Of a stretch of DNA of 64,000 nt, positions 39,420-51,139 are shown one piece after another. Both the position numbers and the translations under genes were made by a program. This DNA is from Albula goreensis. Lineage: Eukaryota; Chordata; Actinopteri; Albuliformes; Albulidae. Each line of letters opens with the position of its first letter. Positions within the stretch are counted from its first letter, which is position 1. Below the pieces are notes generated by a model, which was not told where the DNA came from, made no database searches, and saw nothing but the letters and a program-made list of their open reading frames with translations. The stretch spans positions 25,766,646-25,830,645 of the forward strand of contig CM040743.1 of assembly GCA_022829145.1 (NCBI GenBank), in the 5' to 3' direction.

Positions 39420-39640
39420 TGGCCGTTTATTATTTGCCAGGAGTGATTTGAATGAGAGACACACCTGTCGGTTGGCTCTGTAGACACCGCCTCTGACAAA
39501 GGTGCCTGGGATGGCCTACCTGACTCATTACCTAATGTCAGCAGCCTCTGTATTTATTGCTGTGCTGTTGCTCCACCGTCGCTTGCATGATACAACAAAT
39601 GTAATCTGTGGAAATGTGGCAGTTAGGTAATATGGATTAA
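39420..39640. promoter_or_regulatory. Candidate conserved non-coding element
   Basis: This 220-base block has mixed, GC-balanced composition between AT-rich flanks, no open frame, no repeat character and several motif-like words (gacaaag, ctgactcatta, attatttgcc). That texture is typical of vertebrate developmental enhancers. It is a pattern judgement only, since no alignment was possible. Confidence 0.25.
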
Positions 39641-42600
39641 CATCCTTGTCTCCCATTACCTGACATAAACATTGATTTGCAAAACGTATTATATTTCACA
39701 CACAGAATATCATCTAACATTGCTCGAAAGGGCGATTGTGTTCTTTTGCATCGTAGGCTTTATTTTAGTAGTAAGTCTTTATTTTAGTTAGTCAAATGTA
39801 TTGTGGAACCATTGAAAAACCACATAGTGCCTTAAGTAGTCATTTCAAGTGGTCAATTTAACATAAGTTGATAGTTGCAAAGTTACACGGCTGCTATTGT
39901 CACACTCCAAGCTGCCATAAAATGAACACTGCCTTGAAATGGATATCACATAAATATCACATAAGTTTTCAAATACATGATTCAAATATTATTCAATACA
40001 ACTCTCTTACCATTACAAATAATTTGGAAAACTAAAGCCCAGTACTTGTTTCACCCTCCTTTAGGGAGCTTTACTCATTTTGTAAAGTCTGTCGGAGGCC
40101 TAGATTGATTTATGCAGCATATAAACTGTAGTATTTGAGCTTGAAGCCAGATCCCTCACATTTGTACCCTTCACCTGCACCTCCAGCAGCCCGGAGAAAA
40201 CTGATCTGAATGACTGGGCAAGACTGAATGAGGTTAAAGAGGTTGACTGAATAAAATCAGCTTTCTTGTGATAACATTACCAGCAGGTGCTCGACAGACT
40301 CATTTTACATGAAGAGAACTGGCCTGGTTATCGGATACCTACTGCTATATTAACAAAGATCAGGGCATGTTACACCTAAAAATGCTTCCTTCACAGCCAA
40401 TCACTTAAAAAGCTCATAAAACCCTCATTCAGAATAAAGCATCTTTTAAATAACTAAAGTTATATTATAACAGCAAACAAATGCTAATAAAAGCTTGTGT
40501 AAACTTTAACACATTCTGCAAAAACAGAAGAGTTTAACAATAGTTCAGCATCAAGGAAATTTTAACTCTATTCATTGGCTGTGGGTCAATAAAATGGAGG
40601 GTATGATTTAGAGAAGACTTTGATCTCATATGGAATAATTACTGCAATAAAAAAAATCTGTCATGTATTCCAAAAGTAAACACAGACAGTCGATGATGAG
40701 GGTAAATATTACTCTTACTCCCATTCTTTGTGGTAAGCCATGTGGCACAAATGAGACCGTTGTGTGTGCGGATTTGTGGAAGCATTTTGTGGTCACATGA
40801 CACAGAAGACACCCTTCTTTAAGCCTCCAGGTACAGCTGGTGCACATTAGACAGACTCACCTGGCAAACAATAAAAAAAAGGATGCTGTGAGCATTTTTT
40901 CTTTGTGTGTGTGTGGATGACGGTTGGGCTTTCAGTCCCTGAGCTGAATTGACTGGAAAGAACACAAGGGCACACCCCAACTACTCCCACACACAGACAC
41001 ACGCATACACATGCACCTGTCGAGTCTCACACCCTAACTGTCTGAGAGGGCCTCTAAACGTGGAACGGACTCTTCCAACTGGAGTGCCAAACAGCAGGGA
41101 TGGTGCGTAACATGTTGTAGAAATGTTCTGCCATGTTGATGTTCGCTGTCGCCACAGTCTAACCCAGACCCACCCTGATCCTCCAGACCTCATGATGTTG
41201 GTGTGTCTGCTTGATCAGGCAACGGAAGCCACTTGTCAGACAAAGATAGACTCCAGAGCTTGTGGAAATGAACAAATATAAAATGAATGAAGTTAAAGCA
41301 GCTCTTAGGTCCAGCTCAAGTTGGCACTTGTAGAACAAACGTTCAATTGCAATGGAGATTCTCTATAATAGACATCTAGTAGCACAGAGCTTTCTAATAG
41401 AGAGCGCTCTCTTTTGTCATGTAAAATTATAACCTGGCTAATCCCCTCTACTGTATTTCTACGATACAACTGGACACAGGATACTCAGCTAATTCAGGGA
41501 CAAGGTAATTTTCCATAGACACTGAGGTTCAGCTCACAAGCATACAGGCTCAATATGGATTAATCTTTTTTCCAAAGCTGCTGTATTGGAGATAGAATGG
41601 TTATGACTGGTTGTTTAGCAAACAGTAGAAGTGCAGCTATGTTGGCTACCACAGAGGAAGCAGTTCATGGTCACCAGTGGAATGTCAGCAGAAACACCTG
41701 TCCGAGAAGGTGAAAGACCAGCTCAATAATTCAATTTTGCCAGTGACTGTGGAGTTCTCATATAAACCATAGCAGAGCTGGGGGAAATATTGCGACCTCT
41801 GTGGAAGACACTGCAAAATAAGTGAAAGTAAATGGAATGCTGCTGCAAAAATCTTGTAGTTCACCCCATTTGTACAATTGTAACTTTGGTATGGTTTATA
41901 TAATTCAGATCTCCACAATAGCTTACAGAATTGAATTCTTGAGCAAGTCCTTCTCTGAGAGGCGCTGACGTCCTGCAACAGAAAACATTCTTTCACAGAA
42001 GCAAGTTAAGCTGTTCCTCTACCTTTTGTTACAAACAACCAGTCTGAACCTTTTACCTCAAAGAAAGATTCACTGGAAAATAAGACCAATGAGCAACCCA
42101 AAAGATGATGGCCTACCTACATAATTAGTGTGGGAGAGCTTCGTAACTATGAGGCTCCTGTTGCTGAGAATACGAAGTACTCAGAACCAAGAGAGGAACA
42201 TGCTGCAATCAAGGTGACATACATAACATTAAGGCTTCCTTTTACACATTTTCCACAGACACCTCAGGCTTTGGCTACTCAAGGCCCAGCAGTTGTTTTG
42301 ATTTGGGTAGACAGAGATTTTAGTGTGATGTCATATGACTTCAGGTAATGAAACATAACTTATTCCAGATCTAGACCGGTTCAGGTTGCACAGTTGCAAA
42401 GTCTAAGTAAGCTAATCCCCTGTCTCTCTGGGCCTGAGTTTTGGTGATAGCTATTGTACTGGGACATTTTTTGATGAGGTGCTTGCCCCCTTATAGTATT
42501 GCTGAGCAGTAATCCTTTGAAATGGAGAATGAAATTGTCAGTCAGAACCAACCAGTTTTGATTAAGCTGATGTGAGCCATATAAGGCATTTCCCATGATT

Positions 42601-43206
42601 CATGACTATGACCACTCACAAAACCCAATAAATGAGATTAATTGCATTCCAATCAGGAAACACTTGTAAAATATGAAAACACTTTCATTACTCTTGGACA
42701 AGCTGGTTCCACACAGCTGTGCGGCACTGACTCCACCCTCAGGGGACTCTGCCAATCATAACACACATCTGAGCAGAATATCTGCCCGGTAGGGGCCAGC
42801 CAATACAAGACCCCCCTCTGCCCCCAGCAGTGAAGGGTGTTGTGGAAAAACCAAATTAATCAAAATCCAGAGAAAACAAGTGCTCAGGCAACACATAGGA
42901 GGGCAGCAAGGGTGACAAATCAAAAGGTGAGAACACAGAACAGCCTTCCTCAGGTGCACATCTGCCATATGTACAAGCAGTTTCTGAGACAAAATTTAGC
43001 CTTGCGCTGCTCCTTTCTGCCAAGTCAGAAAGACAGTGACCAGCACCTGCAAACTCACATCATCACTGCAGAAAATAAACACATTTCCATACATACGAAT
43101 GCGTGTTTGGATCAGAAATGGCAATCAGAAGGCTGCAGTTTTCTGTTCACAGGAATGAAAGCAATTAAGGTTGCCTAACCCCGCCATCCCTAGTCAAGCA
43201 GCTCCC
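39641..43206. other. Gene-free stretch
   Basis: No exon or repeat was recognised. The minus frame at 41685-41996 (103 codons) and others of similar size show no family resemblance or exon-like splice flanks. Confidence 0.45.
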
Positions 43207-43307
43207 ATGCAAATGAGATGCAAATAGAGCAAAACTGAAAACTAGTTAATTTAGCCTCTTGGCATTTCAAACAGCCTTTCAAGACCATAGGGAAATCGCA
43301 TGCAAAT
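43207..43307. promoter_or_regulatory. Candidate enhancer with three direct POU octamers
   Basis: ATGCAAAT occurs three times on the plus strand at 43207-43214, 43218-43225 and 43300-43307. The first two start 11 bases apart, one helical turn. The stretch also holds tagttaattta. No coding potential is present. Binding and activity are inference from motif content. Confidence 0.3.
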
Positions 43308-43461
43308 GGCCAGCACTGCATTTATTTCTGGATAAAGGGCCTCAAATCCCAAAATACCTCAAGTATTTGCACGTCATATGGACAGTAAAAAGTGCAGGTG
43401 CAACCGCCATCCCCACAAACAGGGCATGCGGAGACATGACCTTGGCTTACACCAAGACAGC

Positions 43462-43487
43462 TTTTTTTTTTTTTTTTTTTTTTTTTT
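43462..43487. repeat. Poly-T tract
   Basis: An uninterrupted run of 26 T. It may be the tail of a minus-strand retroposed copy, but no source sequence is recognisable upstream or downstream. Confidence 0.9.
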
Positions 43488-45537
43488 AGAGACACAACCA
43501 CCTACCAACAATTGTAACTGTGAGTAAAGAAAACATTTGAAAACAACTGGAAAAAGAATAGAAATGGTCCTTAGAAAATAGCATCATAGATGAATAGGCT
43601 AGCACACAGATCAGATTAAGGGCCTGGTTACAGCAATAAGGGCATATGAGACCACATCATCCTCACGTTCACACACAAGTTAACACACTGTGCAACACAC
43701 ACCCATAGTTCAGCCAAGTAAGCCCCTGGTTTAATTGTTCTCACACCCATGATCCTTTTCTGTATATCATGTCCTCCTCAAGGTACGGGACACAACCATT
43801 TGGGATGGTAAAAGTGTAGGGCGGGAACACAGGTACAAACGAAAGTGCTCAGAGGGCACGTAGGTGAGAAGTGAGAACTATTTAGCCACTCTCTCTTCAT
43901 TTTAATATTAACAGTCTCTAGGGGCGAGGGTGTTTTTTTATTTTTTTTATTAGGGAGTCATTGCACAGCCTTCTGAGCAGACAGCTTTCAGACGCTGGAC
44001 TGAAGTCTGACTCAAGTAGGCGAGACTGTTGACCAGGTCAAGTTAGTAATGTTGCCCAAGAGCAGGTGCTCAACAGGGTCCACTTTCATGTAAAAAATCT
44101 GACACCTCAGACACCCTGCTGGTTCGTTAAACGCCGGCTGCAGAGCTTTTACAAACGAGAGGCAAACAAAAGTGTGACATTTAGCGCAAACAAGCGAATG
44201 GATCCACAGCGCAGAGCAGATATTCTATCACTATACAATGTTTACTTTGGAATCGCCGACACAATGTACTGCTCCAAGCCCCCACACACCACATGTCCTA
44301 GAGAATATCATATTCTGTCATGTGGAAAGCCAGTGCCAGGGGCTTAGAAAACAAGCACCGCGGAGAAACAGTTGGAATCTGTTTTCTAGCACGCTGAAAG
44401 TGATACTGTCTGCATGCGCGGTAATGTTTTCAGAAGACTTTGTTCCAGTCAGAGGACTGAACATCTCAAGTGCCGCCTGTTTGCAGTTATGTTCTCAGAG
44501 ACGGAGGACAAACAGTAAGATTTTTGAGGGCCTTCAAGTGCTGACGAAGGATGCAGGGTCACAGTTTTCCATACAGGCAAGCAAGCCAGATTTAGCAAGC
44601 TTTTTAAGCTAATAGGTTTGACTAGGTTTGAATCTCCAGGATGACATAGCCACTGGACTTTCAATCAAGCTAGCTGAATTACTGCCTTACACTGCAATGT
44701 GAATGATTTTTTAAATTGTATAACAATAAGGAACGGGATATGGCTAAATTCCAGTCTCTAAAGTTTACTGAAACGAACTAGAGCTTGTCTCTGGTTACAC
44801 TCAATGGGTGGTATGGCCATGTCAACTGCTCTTCACATCCACACTGGACTGAAACAACCCAAGTTTCCTTCAACTGAACCCAAGCGCAGGAAGTGAAGGC
44901 CTCAGAGCCTCACCTACAGGTCAAACAATCGGCCCTTTTCACTGGCCGATGACATGCAGCTTCTCAACCCAGCGAAGCAGCTGCAGCTTGTATACAAGTT
45001 CTTGGTTTTAACTGGCCACCACAGGGCCAAGGGTCAATAGGGAGAGCAGGAAGGTCTGTGGGGGGTGGGGAGGGGTTAAGAGAACTTAATTACCATCTTG
45101 ATCCACAGGTGGAGGAGGGTCACCCTAAAGCAGCAGTGGACCCAGCATCAGCCTGCATGGCCATTTAACGGCCTTTGAAATGTTGGTCCTAGTCTGAAAC
45201 GCAAATTGCCTGTGTCCTTAGAAGACACCATCGCCCCATTGGCTGGGACAGATAAAGGGGGCAACATCCCAGAACAGCTTAATGCCCCCTGAAGTAAAAA
45301 CAGGTCTACAAGAGCAGGCACCTATCTTCCCCCTGCCTCAGAAGCGGATGCACTCATTACCTCACATGCACAGCTGGGATCTCCACCGCACGCACCCTCC
45401 TGTTCTGTTCCGTGTTCGCAGACTGGAATTAACAGGTCTGTTTCACACACAGTCCTTACTGTTATGAGATGCGCAGATAGTGCAGACAGAAATATCCTGA
45501 TGGCCTGACATCTTCCATTGACCTTTAATTAAACAGT
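43488..45537. other. Gene-free stretch, GC-richer than average
   Basis: Open plus frames at 44066-44347 and 44238-44612 overlap and reach 124 codons but match nothing I know. G-rich DNA occurs at 45058-45075. No splice-flanked exon was convincing. Confidence 0.4.
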
Positions 45538-45568
45538 GGGGGCACATGGGGGAAGGGGGGGTGGTGGG
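45538..45568 (+). repeat. Potential G-quadruplex motif
   Basis: Runs G5, G5, G7 and G3 are separated by loops of 5, 2 and 4 bases on the plus strand. This satisfies the standard four-run G-quadruplex pattern. No promoter context is evident. Confidence 0.7.
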
Positions 45569-45712
45569 TACCAGAATGCAGTTGGAGGAGATAAGATTGC
45601 TCCTGACTACCGCAAAAATTCTGACACAGGCCCACAGAGAAAGGCCATTTCAGTTCAGGAACAAAAACACTTCTGCCATTTATCACTGCTGAATGCCTGC
45701 TGCACTGCAGTA

Positions 45713-45765
45713 GAGAGGAAGAGAAAGAGAGAAAGAGAGAGAGCGAGAGAGAGAGAGAGAGAGAT
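45713..45765. repeat. (GA)n microsatellite
   Basis: About 50 bases of GA and GAAA units. The frames open across it on both strands encode only R/E or L/S repeats. Confidence 0.9.
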
Positions 45766-46483
45766 GGAAGAGAAGAGGAGCAAGTAGTAGAACACTACAT
45801 AAACAGCTCTGAGTCAGTCGCTTGCAATGCTTCCTGTTTGCTGGGAGAAAGAAGACATCGCTAGTGGGGATGACTGTGCTGCTATGTCCTGAACGTAAGC
45901 ACATGGAAATAACACGGTGCAGATTGTTTTGTATTTAAAAGTACACTGTGTACAAAAAAAAAATTCCCTGCATGCAGAGATTTCAAATGTGTGCAGTGTA
46001 CCTCCATCGCTACTGGCAAAGTGCACTCTGACATTACACACAGGTGCTGCGTAAGCAAAAAGAGGTATGTCAGATATCAACCCAAGTTTCATCCACTATC
46101 CACACCACAGACAGCTGGCTATATGCAGATAGATGGTTAATACTTTCTGACTTGCATAAATTCTTAAACTGTGGCCCTGTCCATCAGAATCATACTGAAC
46201 AATAGTAGGCTGTTGAAGAGCAACAGAATGGAAACTATGACCAGTATAAGTTTCAAGCAAAGGCATTGTTATGGTGATAAATGTAATGATAGTCATATCC
46301 TTATTGCCATTGGTCATTTAGGGTCATACGCTTGGTTTGTGCTTTGCACACATTATGTTTATAATTTTCCTTGTCTTAGCCGATTTCCATCATGTAAACA
46401 TCAAATGGCAGAATTATTAGCACATAAAAGGCATTGAAGAACAAAAAACATCCATTGAAAAAGATTGCTGATAAATGTCAGAC

Positions 46484-46487
<4 letters not shown>

Positions 46488-46519
<32 letters not shown>
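46488..46519. repeat. (AG)n microsatellite
   Basis: Sixteen uninterrupted AG units on the plus strand. Confidence 0.95.
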
Positions 46520-46524
<5 letters not shown>

Positions 46525-46662
46525 AGGACAGTGGCAGAGAGACTGCAGAGGGTTCAGGTCCAGCAAATGATGAATGAGGGGATGAAATGAAGTGTAAGGT
46601 GTGAGAAAAATAGTACCAAGGGAGGAAAGGAAGGAGAGCAGGGTGAGAGAGTCCCCCAGTGT

Positions 46663-46664
<2 letters not shown>

Positions 46665-46698
<34 letters not shown>

Positions 46699-46703
46699 GG
46701 GGG
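46665..46703. repeat. (TG)n followed by a G8 run
   Basis: Sixteen TG units end directly in a run of eight G. This alternating purine-pyrimidine tract could adopt Z-DNA. Confidence 0.9.
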
Positions 46704-46872
46704 TTTGAGAGAGCGAGATAGACCAGGTTCAGGCAGCAGTCAGAGGCCTCCTGCTGTGGTATATAGGGGGTGAGATGCTGAGCGAAGGCCACTGCACATG
46801 TACCAGCGAGCTGACAGGTGAGATGGGGCTCTGGCACTGACAGCCCCAGGAGGTGGCCCTGGCTTCCCTGCT

Positions 46873-46917
46873 GGGGTGGGGGGGGGGAGGCAACATGGGG
46901 GAAAAAAAAAAAAAAAA
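46873..46917. repeat. G-run and A-run pair
   Basis: G4-T-G10, then G5 within 15 bases, then a run of 16 A. It is the fifth low-complexity tract within 1.4 kb. Confidence 0.85.
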
Positions 46918-48168
46918 CGATCTATTCCTAATGACCTTCTGAACGAAGGAGTCAGGTGCTTCATGGTGCAATAACGTGACCATAGCCACTGTGCACTGAA
47001 CCGCTTAAAGGGCCTGGAAGCTCAGAGAAGGCCGACAATGACCTTTCCACTGTTTACTGTCCTTATCCCCTTATCATGCTATTTAAACAGCAGATGTCTC
47101 ATGCTGACAATACTATTTCATCCACATTGGGGCCTAACACCAGATAAAGTAATGGAAACACTAATTTACTGATAAGGTCAGGCTGAATATTGACAAAGAC
47201 AAACATTTCGCATAGACTTGACCCACTGGCCAAGTTGGGTGAGGAGGGAAAAACCACAAAGGCCGCTGGGAAATAGAATCACACAATAGTGTTTGAGGTT
47301 GGGTTGGTGAGGTTTCATGAAATATCTACTGCAGAGGAAGCCCTGATCTTGATGCTTACAATATAAACAGAAGGTTACCTAACTACAGAACACTTCATAT
47401 CTGCTAGACAATGGGTTAGAGGCTGGTGATAAATGACAGGATTACCCTCATCCCTTTTTCATCTCAAACAGAAGTTCAATCACATACACTACAGGTGAGA
47501 AGACACAAGGGATAAGCCACCATGCAGAGACAAAAGACAAATACATGCAGAAAACGAACCAAAGTTTCAAAGGAAACTAGGGCTGCACGTTATATCACAT
47601 TCTTAAACATATTGAAAATGAATTTATGCCCAAGACAATTCAGTGTGAATCCAGTGTGACGCAAAGGACCTGCAGAAGGTGATCTGATTTCTAAACGAAG
47701 AACCACCTCGGTTGTGTGGTTATACTTCGGTTTTACATGTGACAACCACACTGAATCAGAAGCGATATGCGGTAAAGATTTACTGGTCACTGAAAAGTTG
47801 GGACCAGTGTTTCTTTACCCAGGAAGAACAGGAAACATGCATATTGGAAATGTAATTATTTCAGGTTTTAAATAAACACTAATACCCCACCAACTGTGGG
47901 GGTTATGTTCCTTAAAAAAACGCTGTGGTTGGGGAATCCGTGGTTAAGTTAACTTTCTGTGGGGGAAATAGGGTGAGGGGAACCTTAGCCAAAGCTACAA
48001 ATACGAAATTTTCTTCAATCCTTTATTACACACTATATTGTTATTACACTACAGTGCATACAAAAATCAAGCAAATACTGCCAAAAAAAAATGCAGAAAC
48101 TGGTTAACCTTACAATTTACATATCCATCACATTCCTAGTCCTTTTTGCTGCAGCCACCAGCATTGTG
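46918..48168. other. Gene-free stretch with a small hairpin repeat
   Basis: No exon was recognised. At 47884-47900 the sequence ccccaccaactgtgggg forms a 6-base-pair stem with a 5-base loop. It starts a stretch that looks like a dispersed fish repeat and leads into the inverted repeat at 48169-48333. The whole 47880-48350 interval may be one element. Confidence 0.35.
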
Positions 48169-48333
48169 TGCTAAACGTTTTGGACCCATAAAGACGAAGG
48201 GGAAAGTGGAATATGGGAAGCCGCCTTTTCTGTATTGTTGCTGGCTGATGACTGAGAAGTCGGCCTGTAATCTCTCCGTTTATCTCAGCTTTTCACTTTC
48301 CATTTCATCGTCATGGGTACAAAACGTTTAGCA
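48169..48333. repeat. 42-bp imperfect inverted repeat with 81-base loop
   Basis: The arm at 48169-48210 matches the reverse complement of 48292-48333 at 35 of 42 positions. The outer 14 bases (tgctaaacgttttg) are perfect. The transcript of either strand would fold into a long hairpin. It could be a MITE-like terminus pair or the core of an unclassified repeat that starts near 47880. I do not recognise a named family. Confidence 0.75.
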
Positions 48334-49816
48334 AACTTCCTTTGGGGAAAACTATACTAATGACTGAAAGTGTGATTTCGTTTTTTGCTTCAGAAACACA
48401 ATCGCATTTGAAAGACATACCACAGCATAAACTATTACATCAAGAGTCCACTCAAGGACGTTCAAGGGAGCCACTAGCAAAATGAAAACGTAATCTATAT
48501 ATTGAACTATAGGATTCTACAAACGAAAATACGTTTGCATGATTTGCGTGTGCTTTTCTTTCTTTCAGGCTGGAGAAACAGTTGAATGGCCTCTCTTCAA
48601 TTTCTTCTACATGAGTGGCTGTCTGCAAATATCATTACTTTTAATTGAATTTAATGTCACAGTGTCTTATTCAAGGCAGAGCCTAGGTTTCTCCTACATG
48701 TCCATTTGTGTGCTTGAGAATGGAATCAGATTGATGCATGCTTCAGTTCTGGCAATAATGGAAGCCTTGGATCAAAAGCATTGACAGCCCGTGGTGCATT
48801 AGTTCAGCGGAACAATCACTGTTCCAACACTCTTTGGACTGCTCTTAAATGTAGTCTCGTTACCAATACAAATGTGCTATGCGTGCGCGTTGGGCTATTA
48901 CTCGTGATTTTGGCTTTGCTCACGGTTGTCTGCTTGGCAGCTACCTTTATCTGCGGCGATAAGCATAGCTGACATTTTACATCACACATCAATCAAGGCG
49001 ATAGAGGAGTTTAAGGATCCAAACCATTCCCCTCAGCTAAAAGCCAGGAAATAAATCGATCCCTGCTGCCTTCGGCCCACGCTTTAGCTCCAGCACTCCA
49101 GTTATTAAAGAGAGGTCAGAGGCCATTGTGACTGACAGCAGTGGACAGGGAGATGTAATGACAGTGAGGGTGAATGCAATGTCCATATTGTAACTGCCTC
49201 TAAGCACACAGGGGACTTTATGGAGAACACTGACCACCTCCTGCAGGAGCAGCGAAAGGTAGAAGGATGTACCTTAAAATTGACTTTATATGGAATTACA
49301 TTTGAGGGACAAACACGAGATATAAGTATTAGGGATATTAGTTGGGAAAGACCTGTCTTTAGAATCTATTGGTGAGATAACGAGGCCTGATGTTTATGAA
49401 CGTATTTCAAGGTGCATGCCATTCTGAGATTCTTTAAATGTCAAGGATAAGGCCATGACGGTATGCTGGCTGCCATTTCACAAACAGATTGTTCTTCAGC
49501 TTGACAAGGACTACAAAACAAAGCCCTAAATAAAATCAAAGAAACCGTAAACCCCTCCCAAAAAAATCAAAGCACCCAAAAACTAGAACATGTTTACTCA
49601 AGAGGGGAGAGGGAATAGGTGCTTTACGAACATTTTTTTTTTTTTTTTTAGGGCAGGACAGATTTACTGCTTAGCCGTACATTGACATAACACAGACAGT
49701 CTCGTCTCCCCATGGGTGAAGGGGAGGGGACCACCCAGAAAACGGCCATTGTGAACCGGCCCGGATATCAGTCAGGGCTGGAGAGCACGAATGTGAACTA
49801 TCACACAGTAGCTCCA
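48334..49816. other. Gene-free stretch, partly of conserved-element texture
   Basis: The part at 48560-48990 is of mixed composition and open on the plus strand in two successive frames (81 and 63 codons). The predicted peptides are hydrophobic but unrecognised. A poly-T run is at 49633-49649. Confidence 0.4.
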
Positions 49817-49874
49817 CTGTTCTGAAAGAGTGGCTTTCAGAACAGAGGCAGGGAAAACATGGCTTTCAGAACAG
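49817..49874. repeat. 12-bp hairpin plus a third copy of the arm
   Basis: ctgttctgaaag at 49817-49828 pairs perfectly with ctttcagaacag at 49834-49845 over a 5-base loop. The right arm is repeated directly at 49863-49874. It sits inside a 20-base direct repeat (49831-49850 and 49860-49879) with one difference. The left arm could pair with either copy. Confidence 0.8.
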
Positions 49875-50289
49875 AAGCAACTGGTCTAAGATCTATTAAG
49901 ACAACAGCATACATGTTAATGGTACTCTCAAGATGCACTCATGTTCACCTGGTTGAGTGACTGCCATCTAAAAGCATGGGACAAACAAAGAGGGGAAGCA
50001 AGATGGAAAGGCAAGATATGAGAACAGGTTAAATGTGTGGACAGAAGAGATGAACAGGTAAGATAGCAGAAACAGGGAGGAAGTGGAAAGTTGACATTGA
50101 TGCACAAGAGCAGCCAGAGAGCAAGGTTGCTAGAATTCTGTCCATACTGGCGGCTAAAACCCATCATTACTCATTCTTTTATACCACTTATGCAAGGAGA
50201 TCTATATTGATCCAGACATTTGAGATGACATTGCCGCAGCTGGGGTTTTTATATTAAGAAAAACAAGAGGCTACTTGTGGGAATGTTAG

Positions 50290-50420
50290 ATACTAATATC
50301 TCTTGAGATTTGAACCCAGATCATTCTGGCAAGCCGATCTAGCACAGTTAAAACATCTGCCCTCTGCCTTCCAGGCCCCTTGTTTCGAAATGAGTTGCAC
50401 GTTGGCCCCTGGTGGCAGCC
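50290..50420 (-). mobile_element. Possible tRNA-derived SINE head
   Basis: On the minus strand ttaactgtgctagatcgg is followed by ctgggttcaaatctcaag, which contains a good B box (ggttcaaatct at 50303-50313). The body is not recognisable, and the A box is weak. It may be an old SINE head or chance. Confidence 0.3.
50404..50415 (-). promoter_or_regulatory. CTCF-like core motif
   Basis: ggcccctggtgg closely resembles the reverse form of the CTCF core (gccmyctrstgg), with one deviation. It lies 1 kb left of the promoter-like island. Confidence 0.25.
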
Positions 50421-51139
50421 TCTGGCATTACAGTCAGACTACTAATCCATTTCCACTGTCAGAAGCTTTTTTAAAAATCAGCTCATTGAAAAAAAAGGAA
50501 AAAAAAATAAAGTCATGACTTTAAAAACACTTTCCAGTTATTCTGTAAGGACCTTGGATCTCATCTGTATGAATAATGAACCACAATTCACTCTTGAGAC
50601 ACTGAATCTAACACCAGGAATAATATAATGCCAGGATACATTTTTTATAGAAAACTTTCTGCTGACCATGTATCTAAGCATGTTTTCCAGAACTCTGTAT
50701 GAAAGAATAATGAGGTGCAACAAGACAATATGCCGTTTTCTGTGACAATCAGGAAAAAGTATAAAACCCAATTCAATAATTGTAGTTATTTTTGGTAAGA
50801 ACCAAATAGCGTTGCTGTCAAATCATGCCGTTTGGAGGAATGTAGGATTATGAGTTTACATCTCACAAAGCAAATTTGGGCTTTTAATAAAATAATTCTG
50901 GTGGATTTTCTTTTCCAGCATTAAAAAAATTAATAAAATAGACTTAATTACTCCCTACAAGTCATCCAAAATCCTTTTCTAAACCAGATTTTGCAATTTT
51001 CCTTTCAACCACACCCACTTCTGCCATTTTCTGCTTCGGGTAATAGGATTCATAATAAAGTATGCCTTTGCCAGACTTTCTTTACATGCAAAGAAACTCG
51101 ATAAAAAACAAGACTGTACTGTAAAGGTATCTACATATG

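Noticed and set aside
1..51139. cdkal1 coding exons on the minus strand
   Set aside because: I searched by eye for complements of its conserved radical-SAM and N-terminal motifs and saw none. Absence is not proven, but no exon can be reported.
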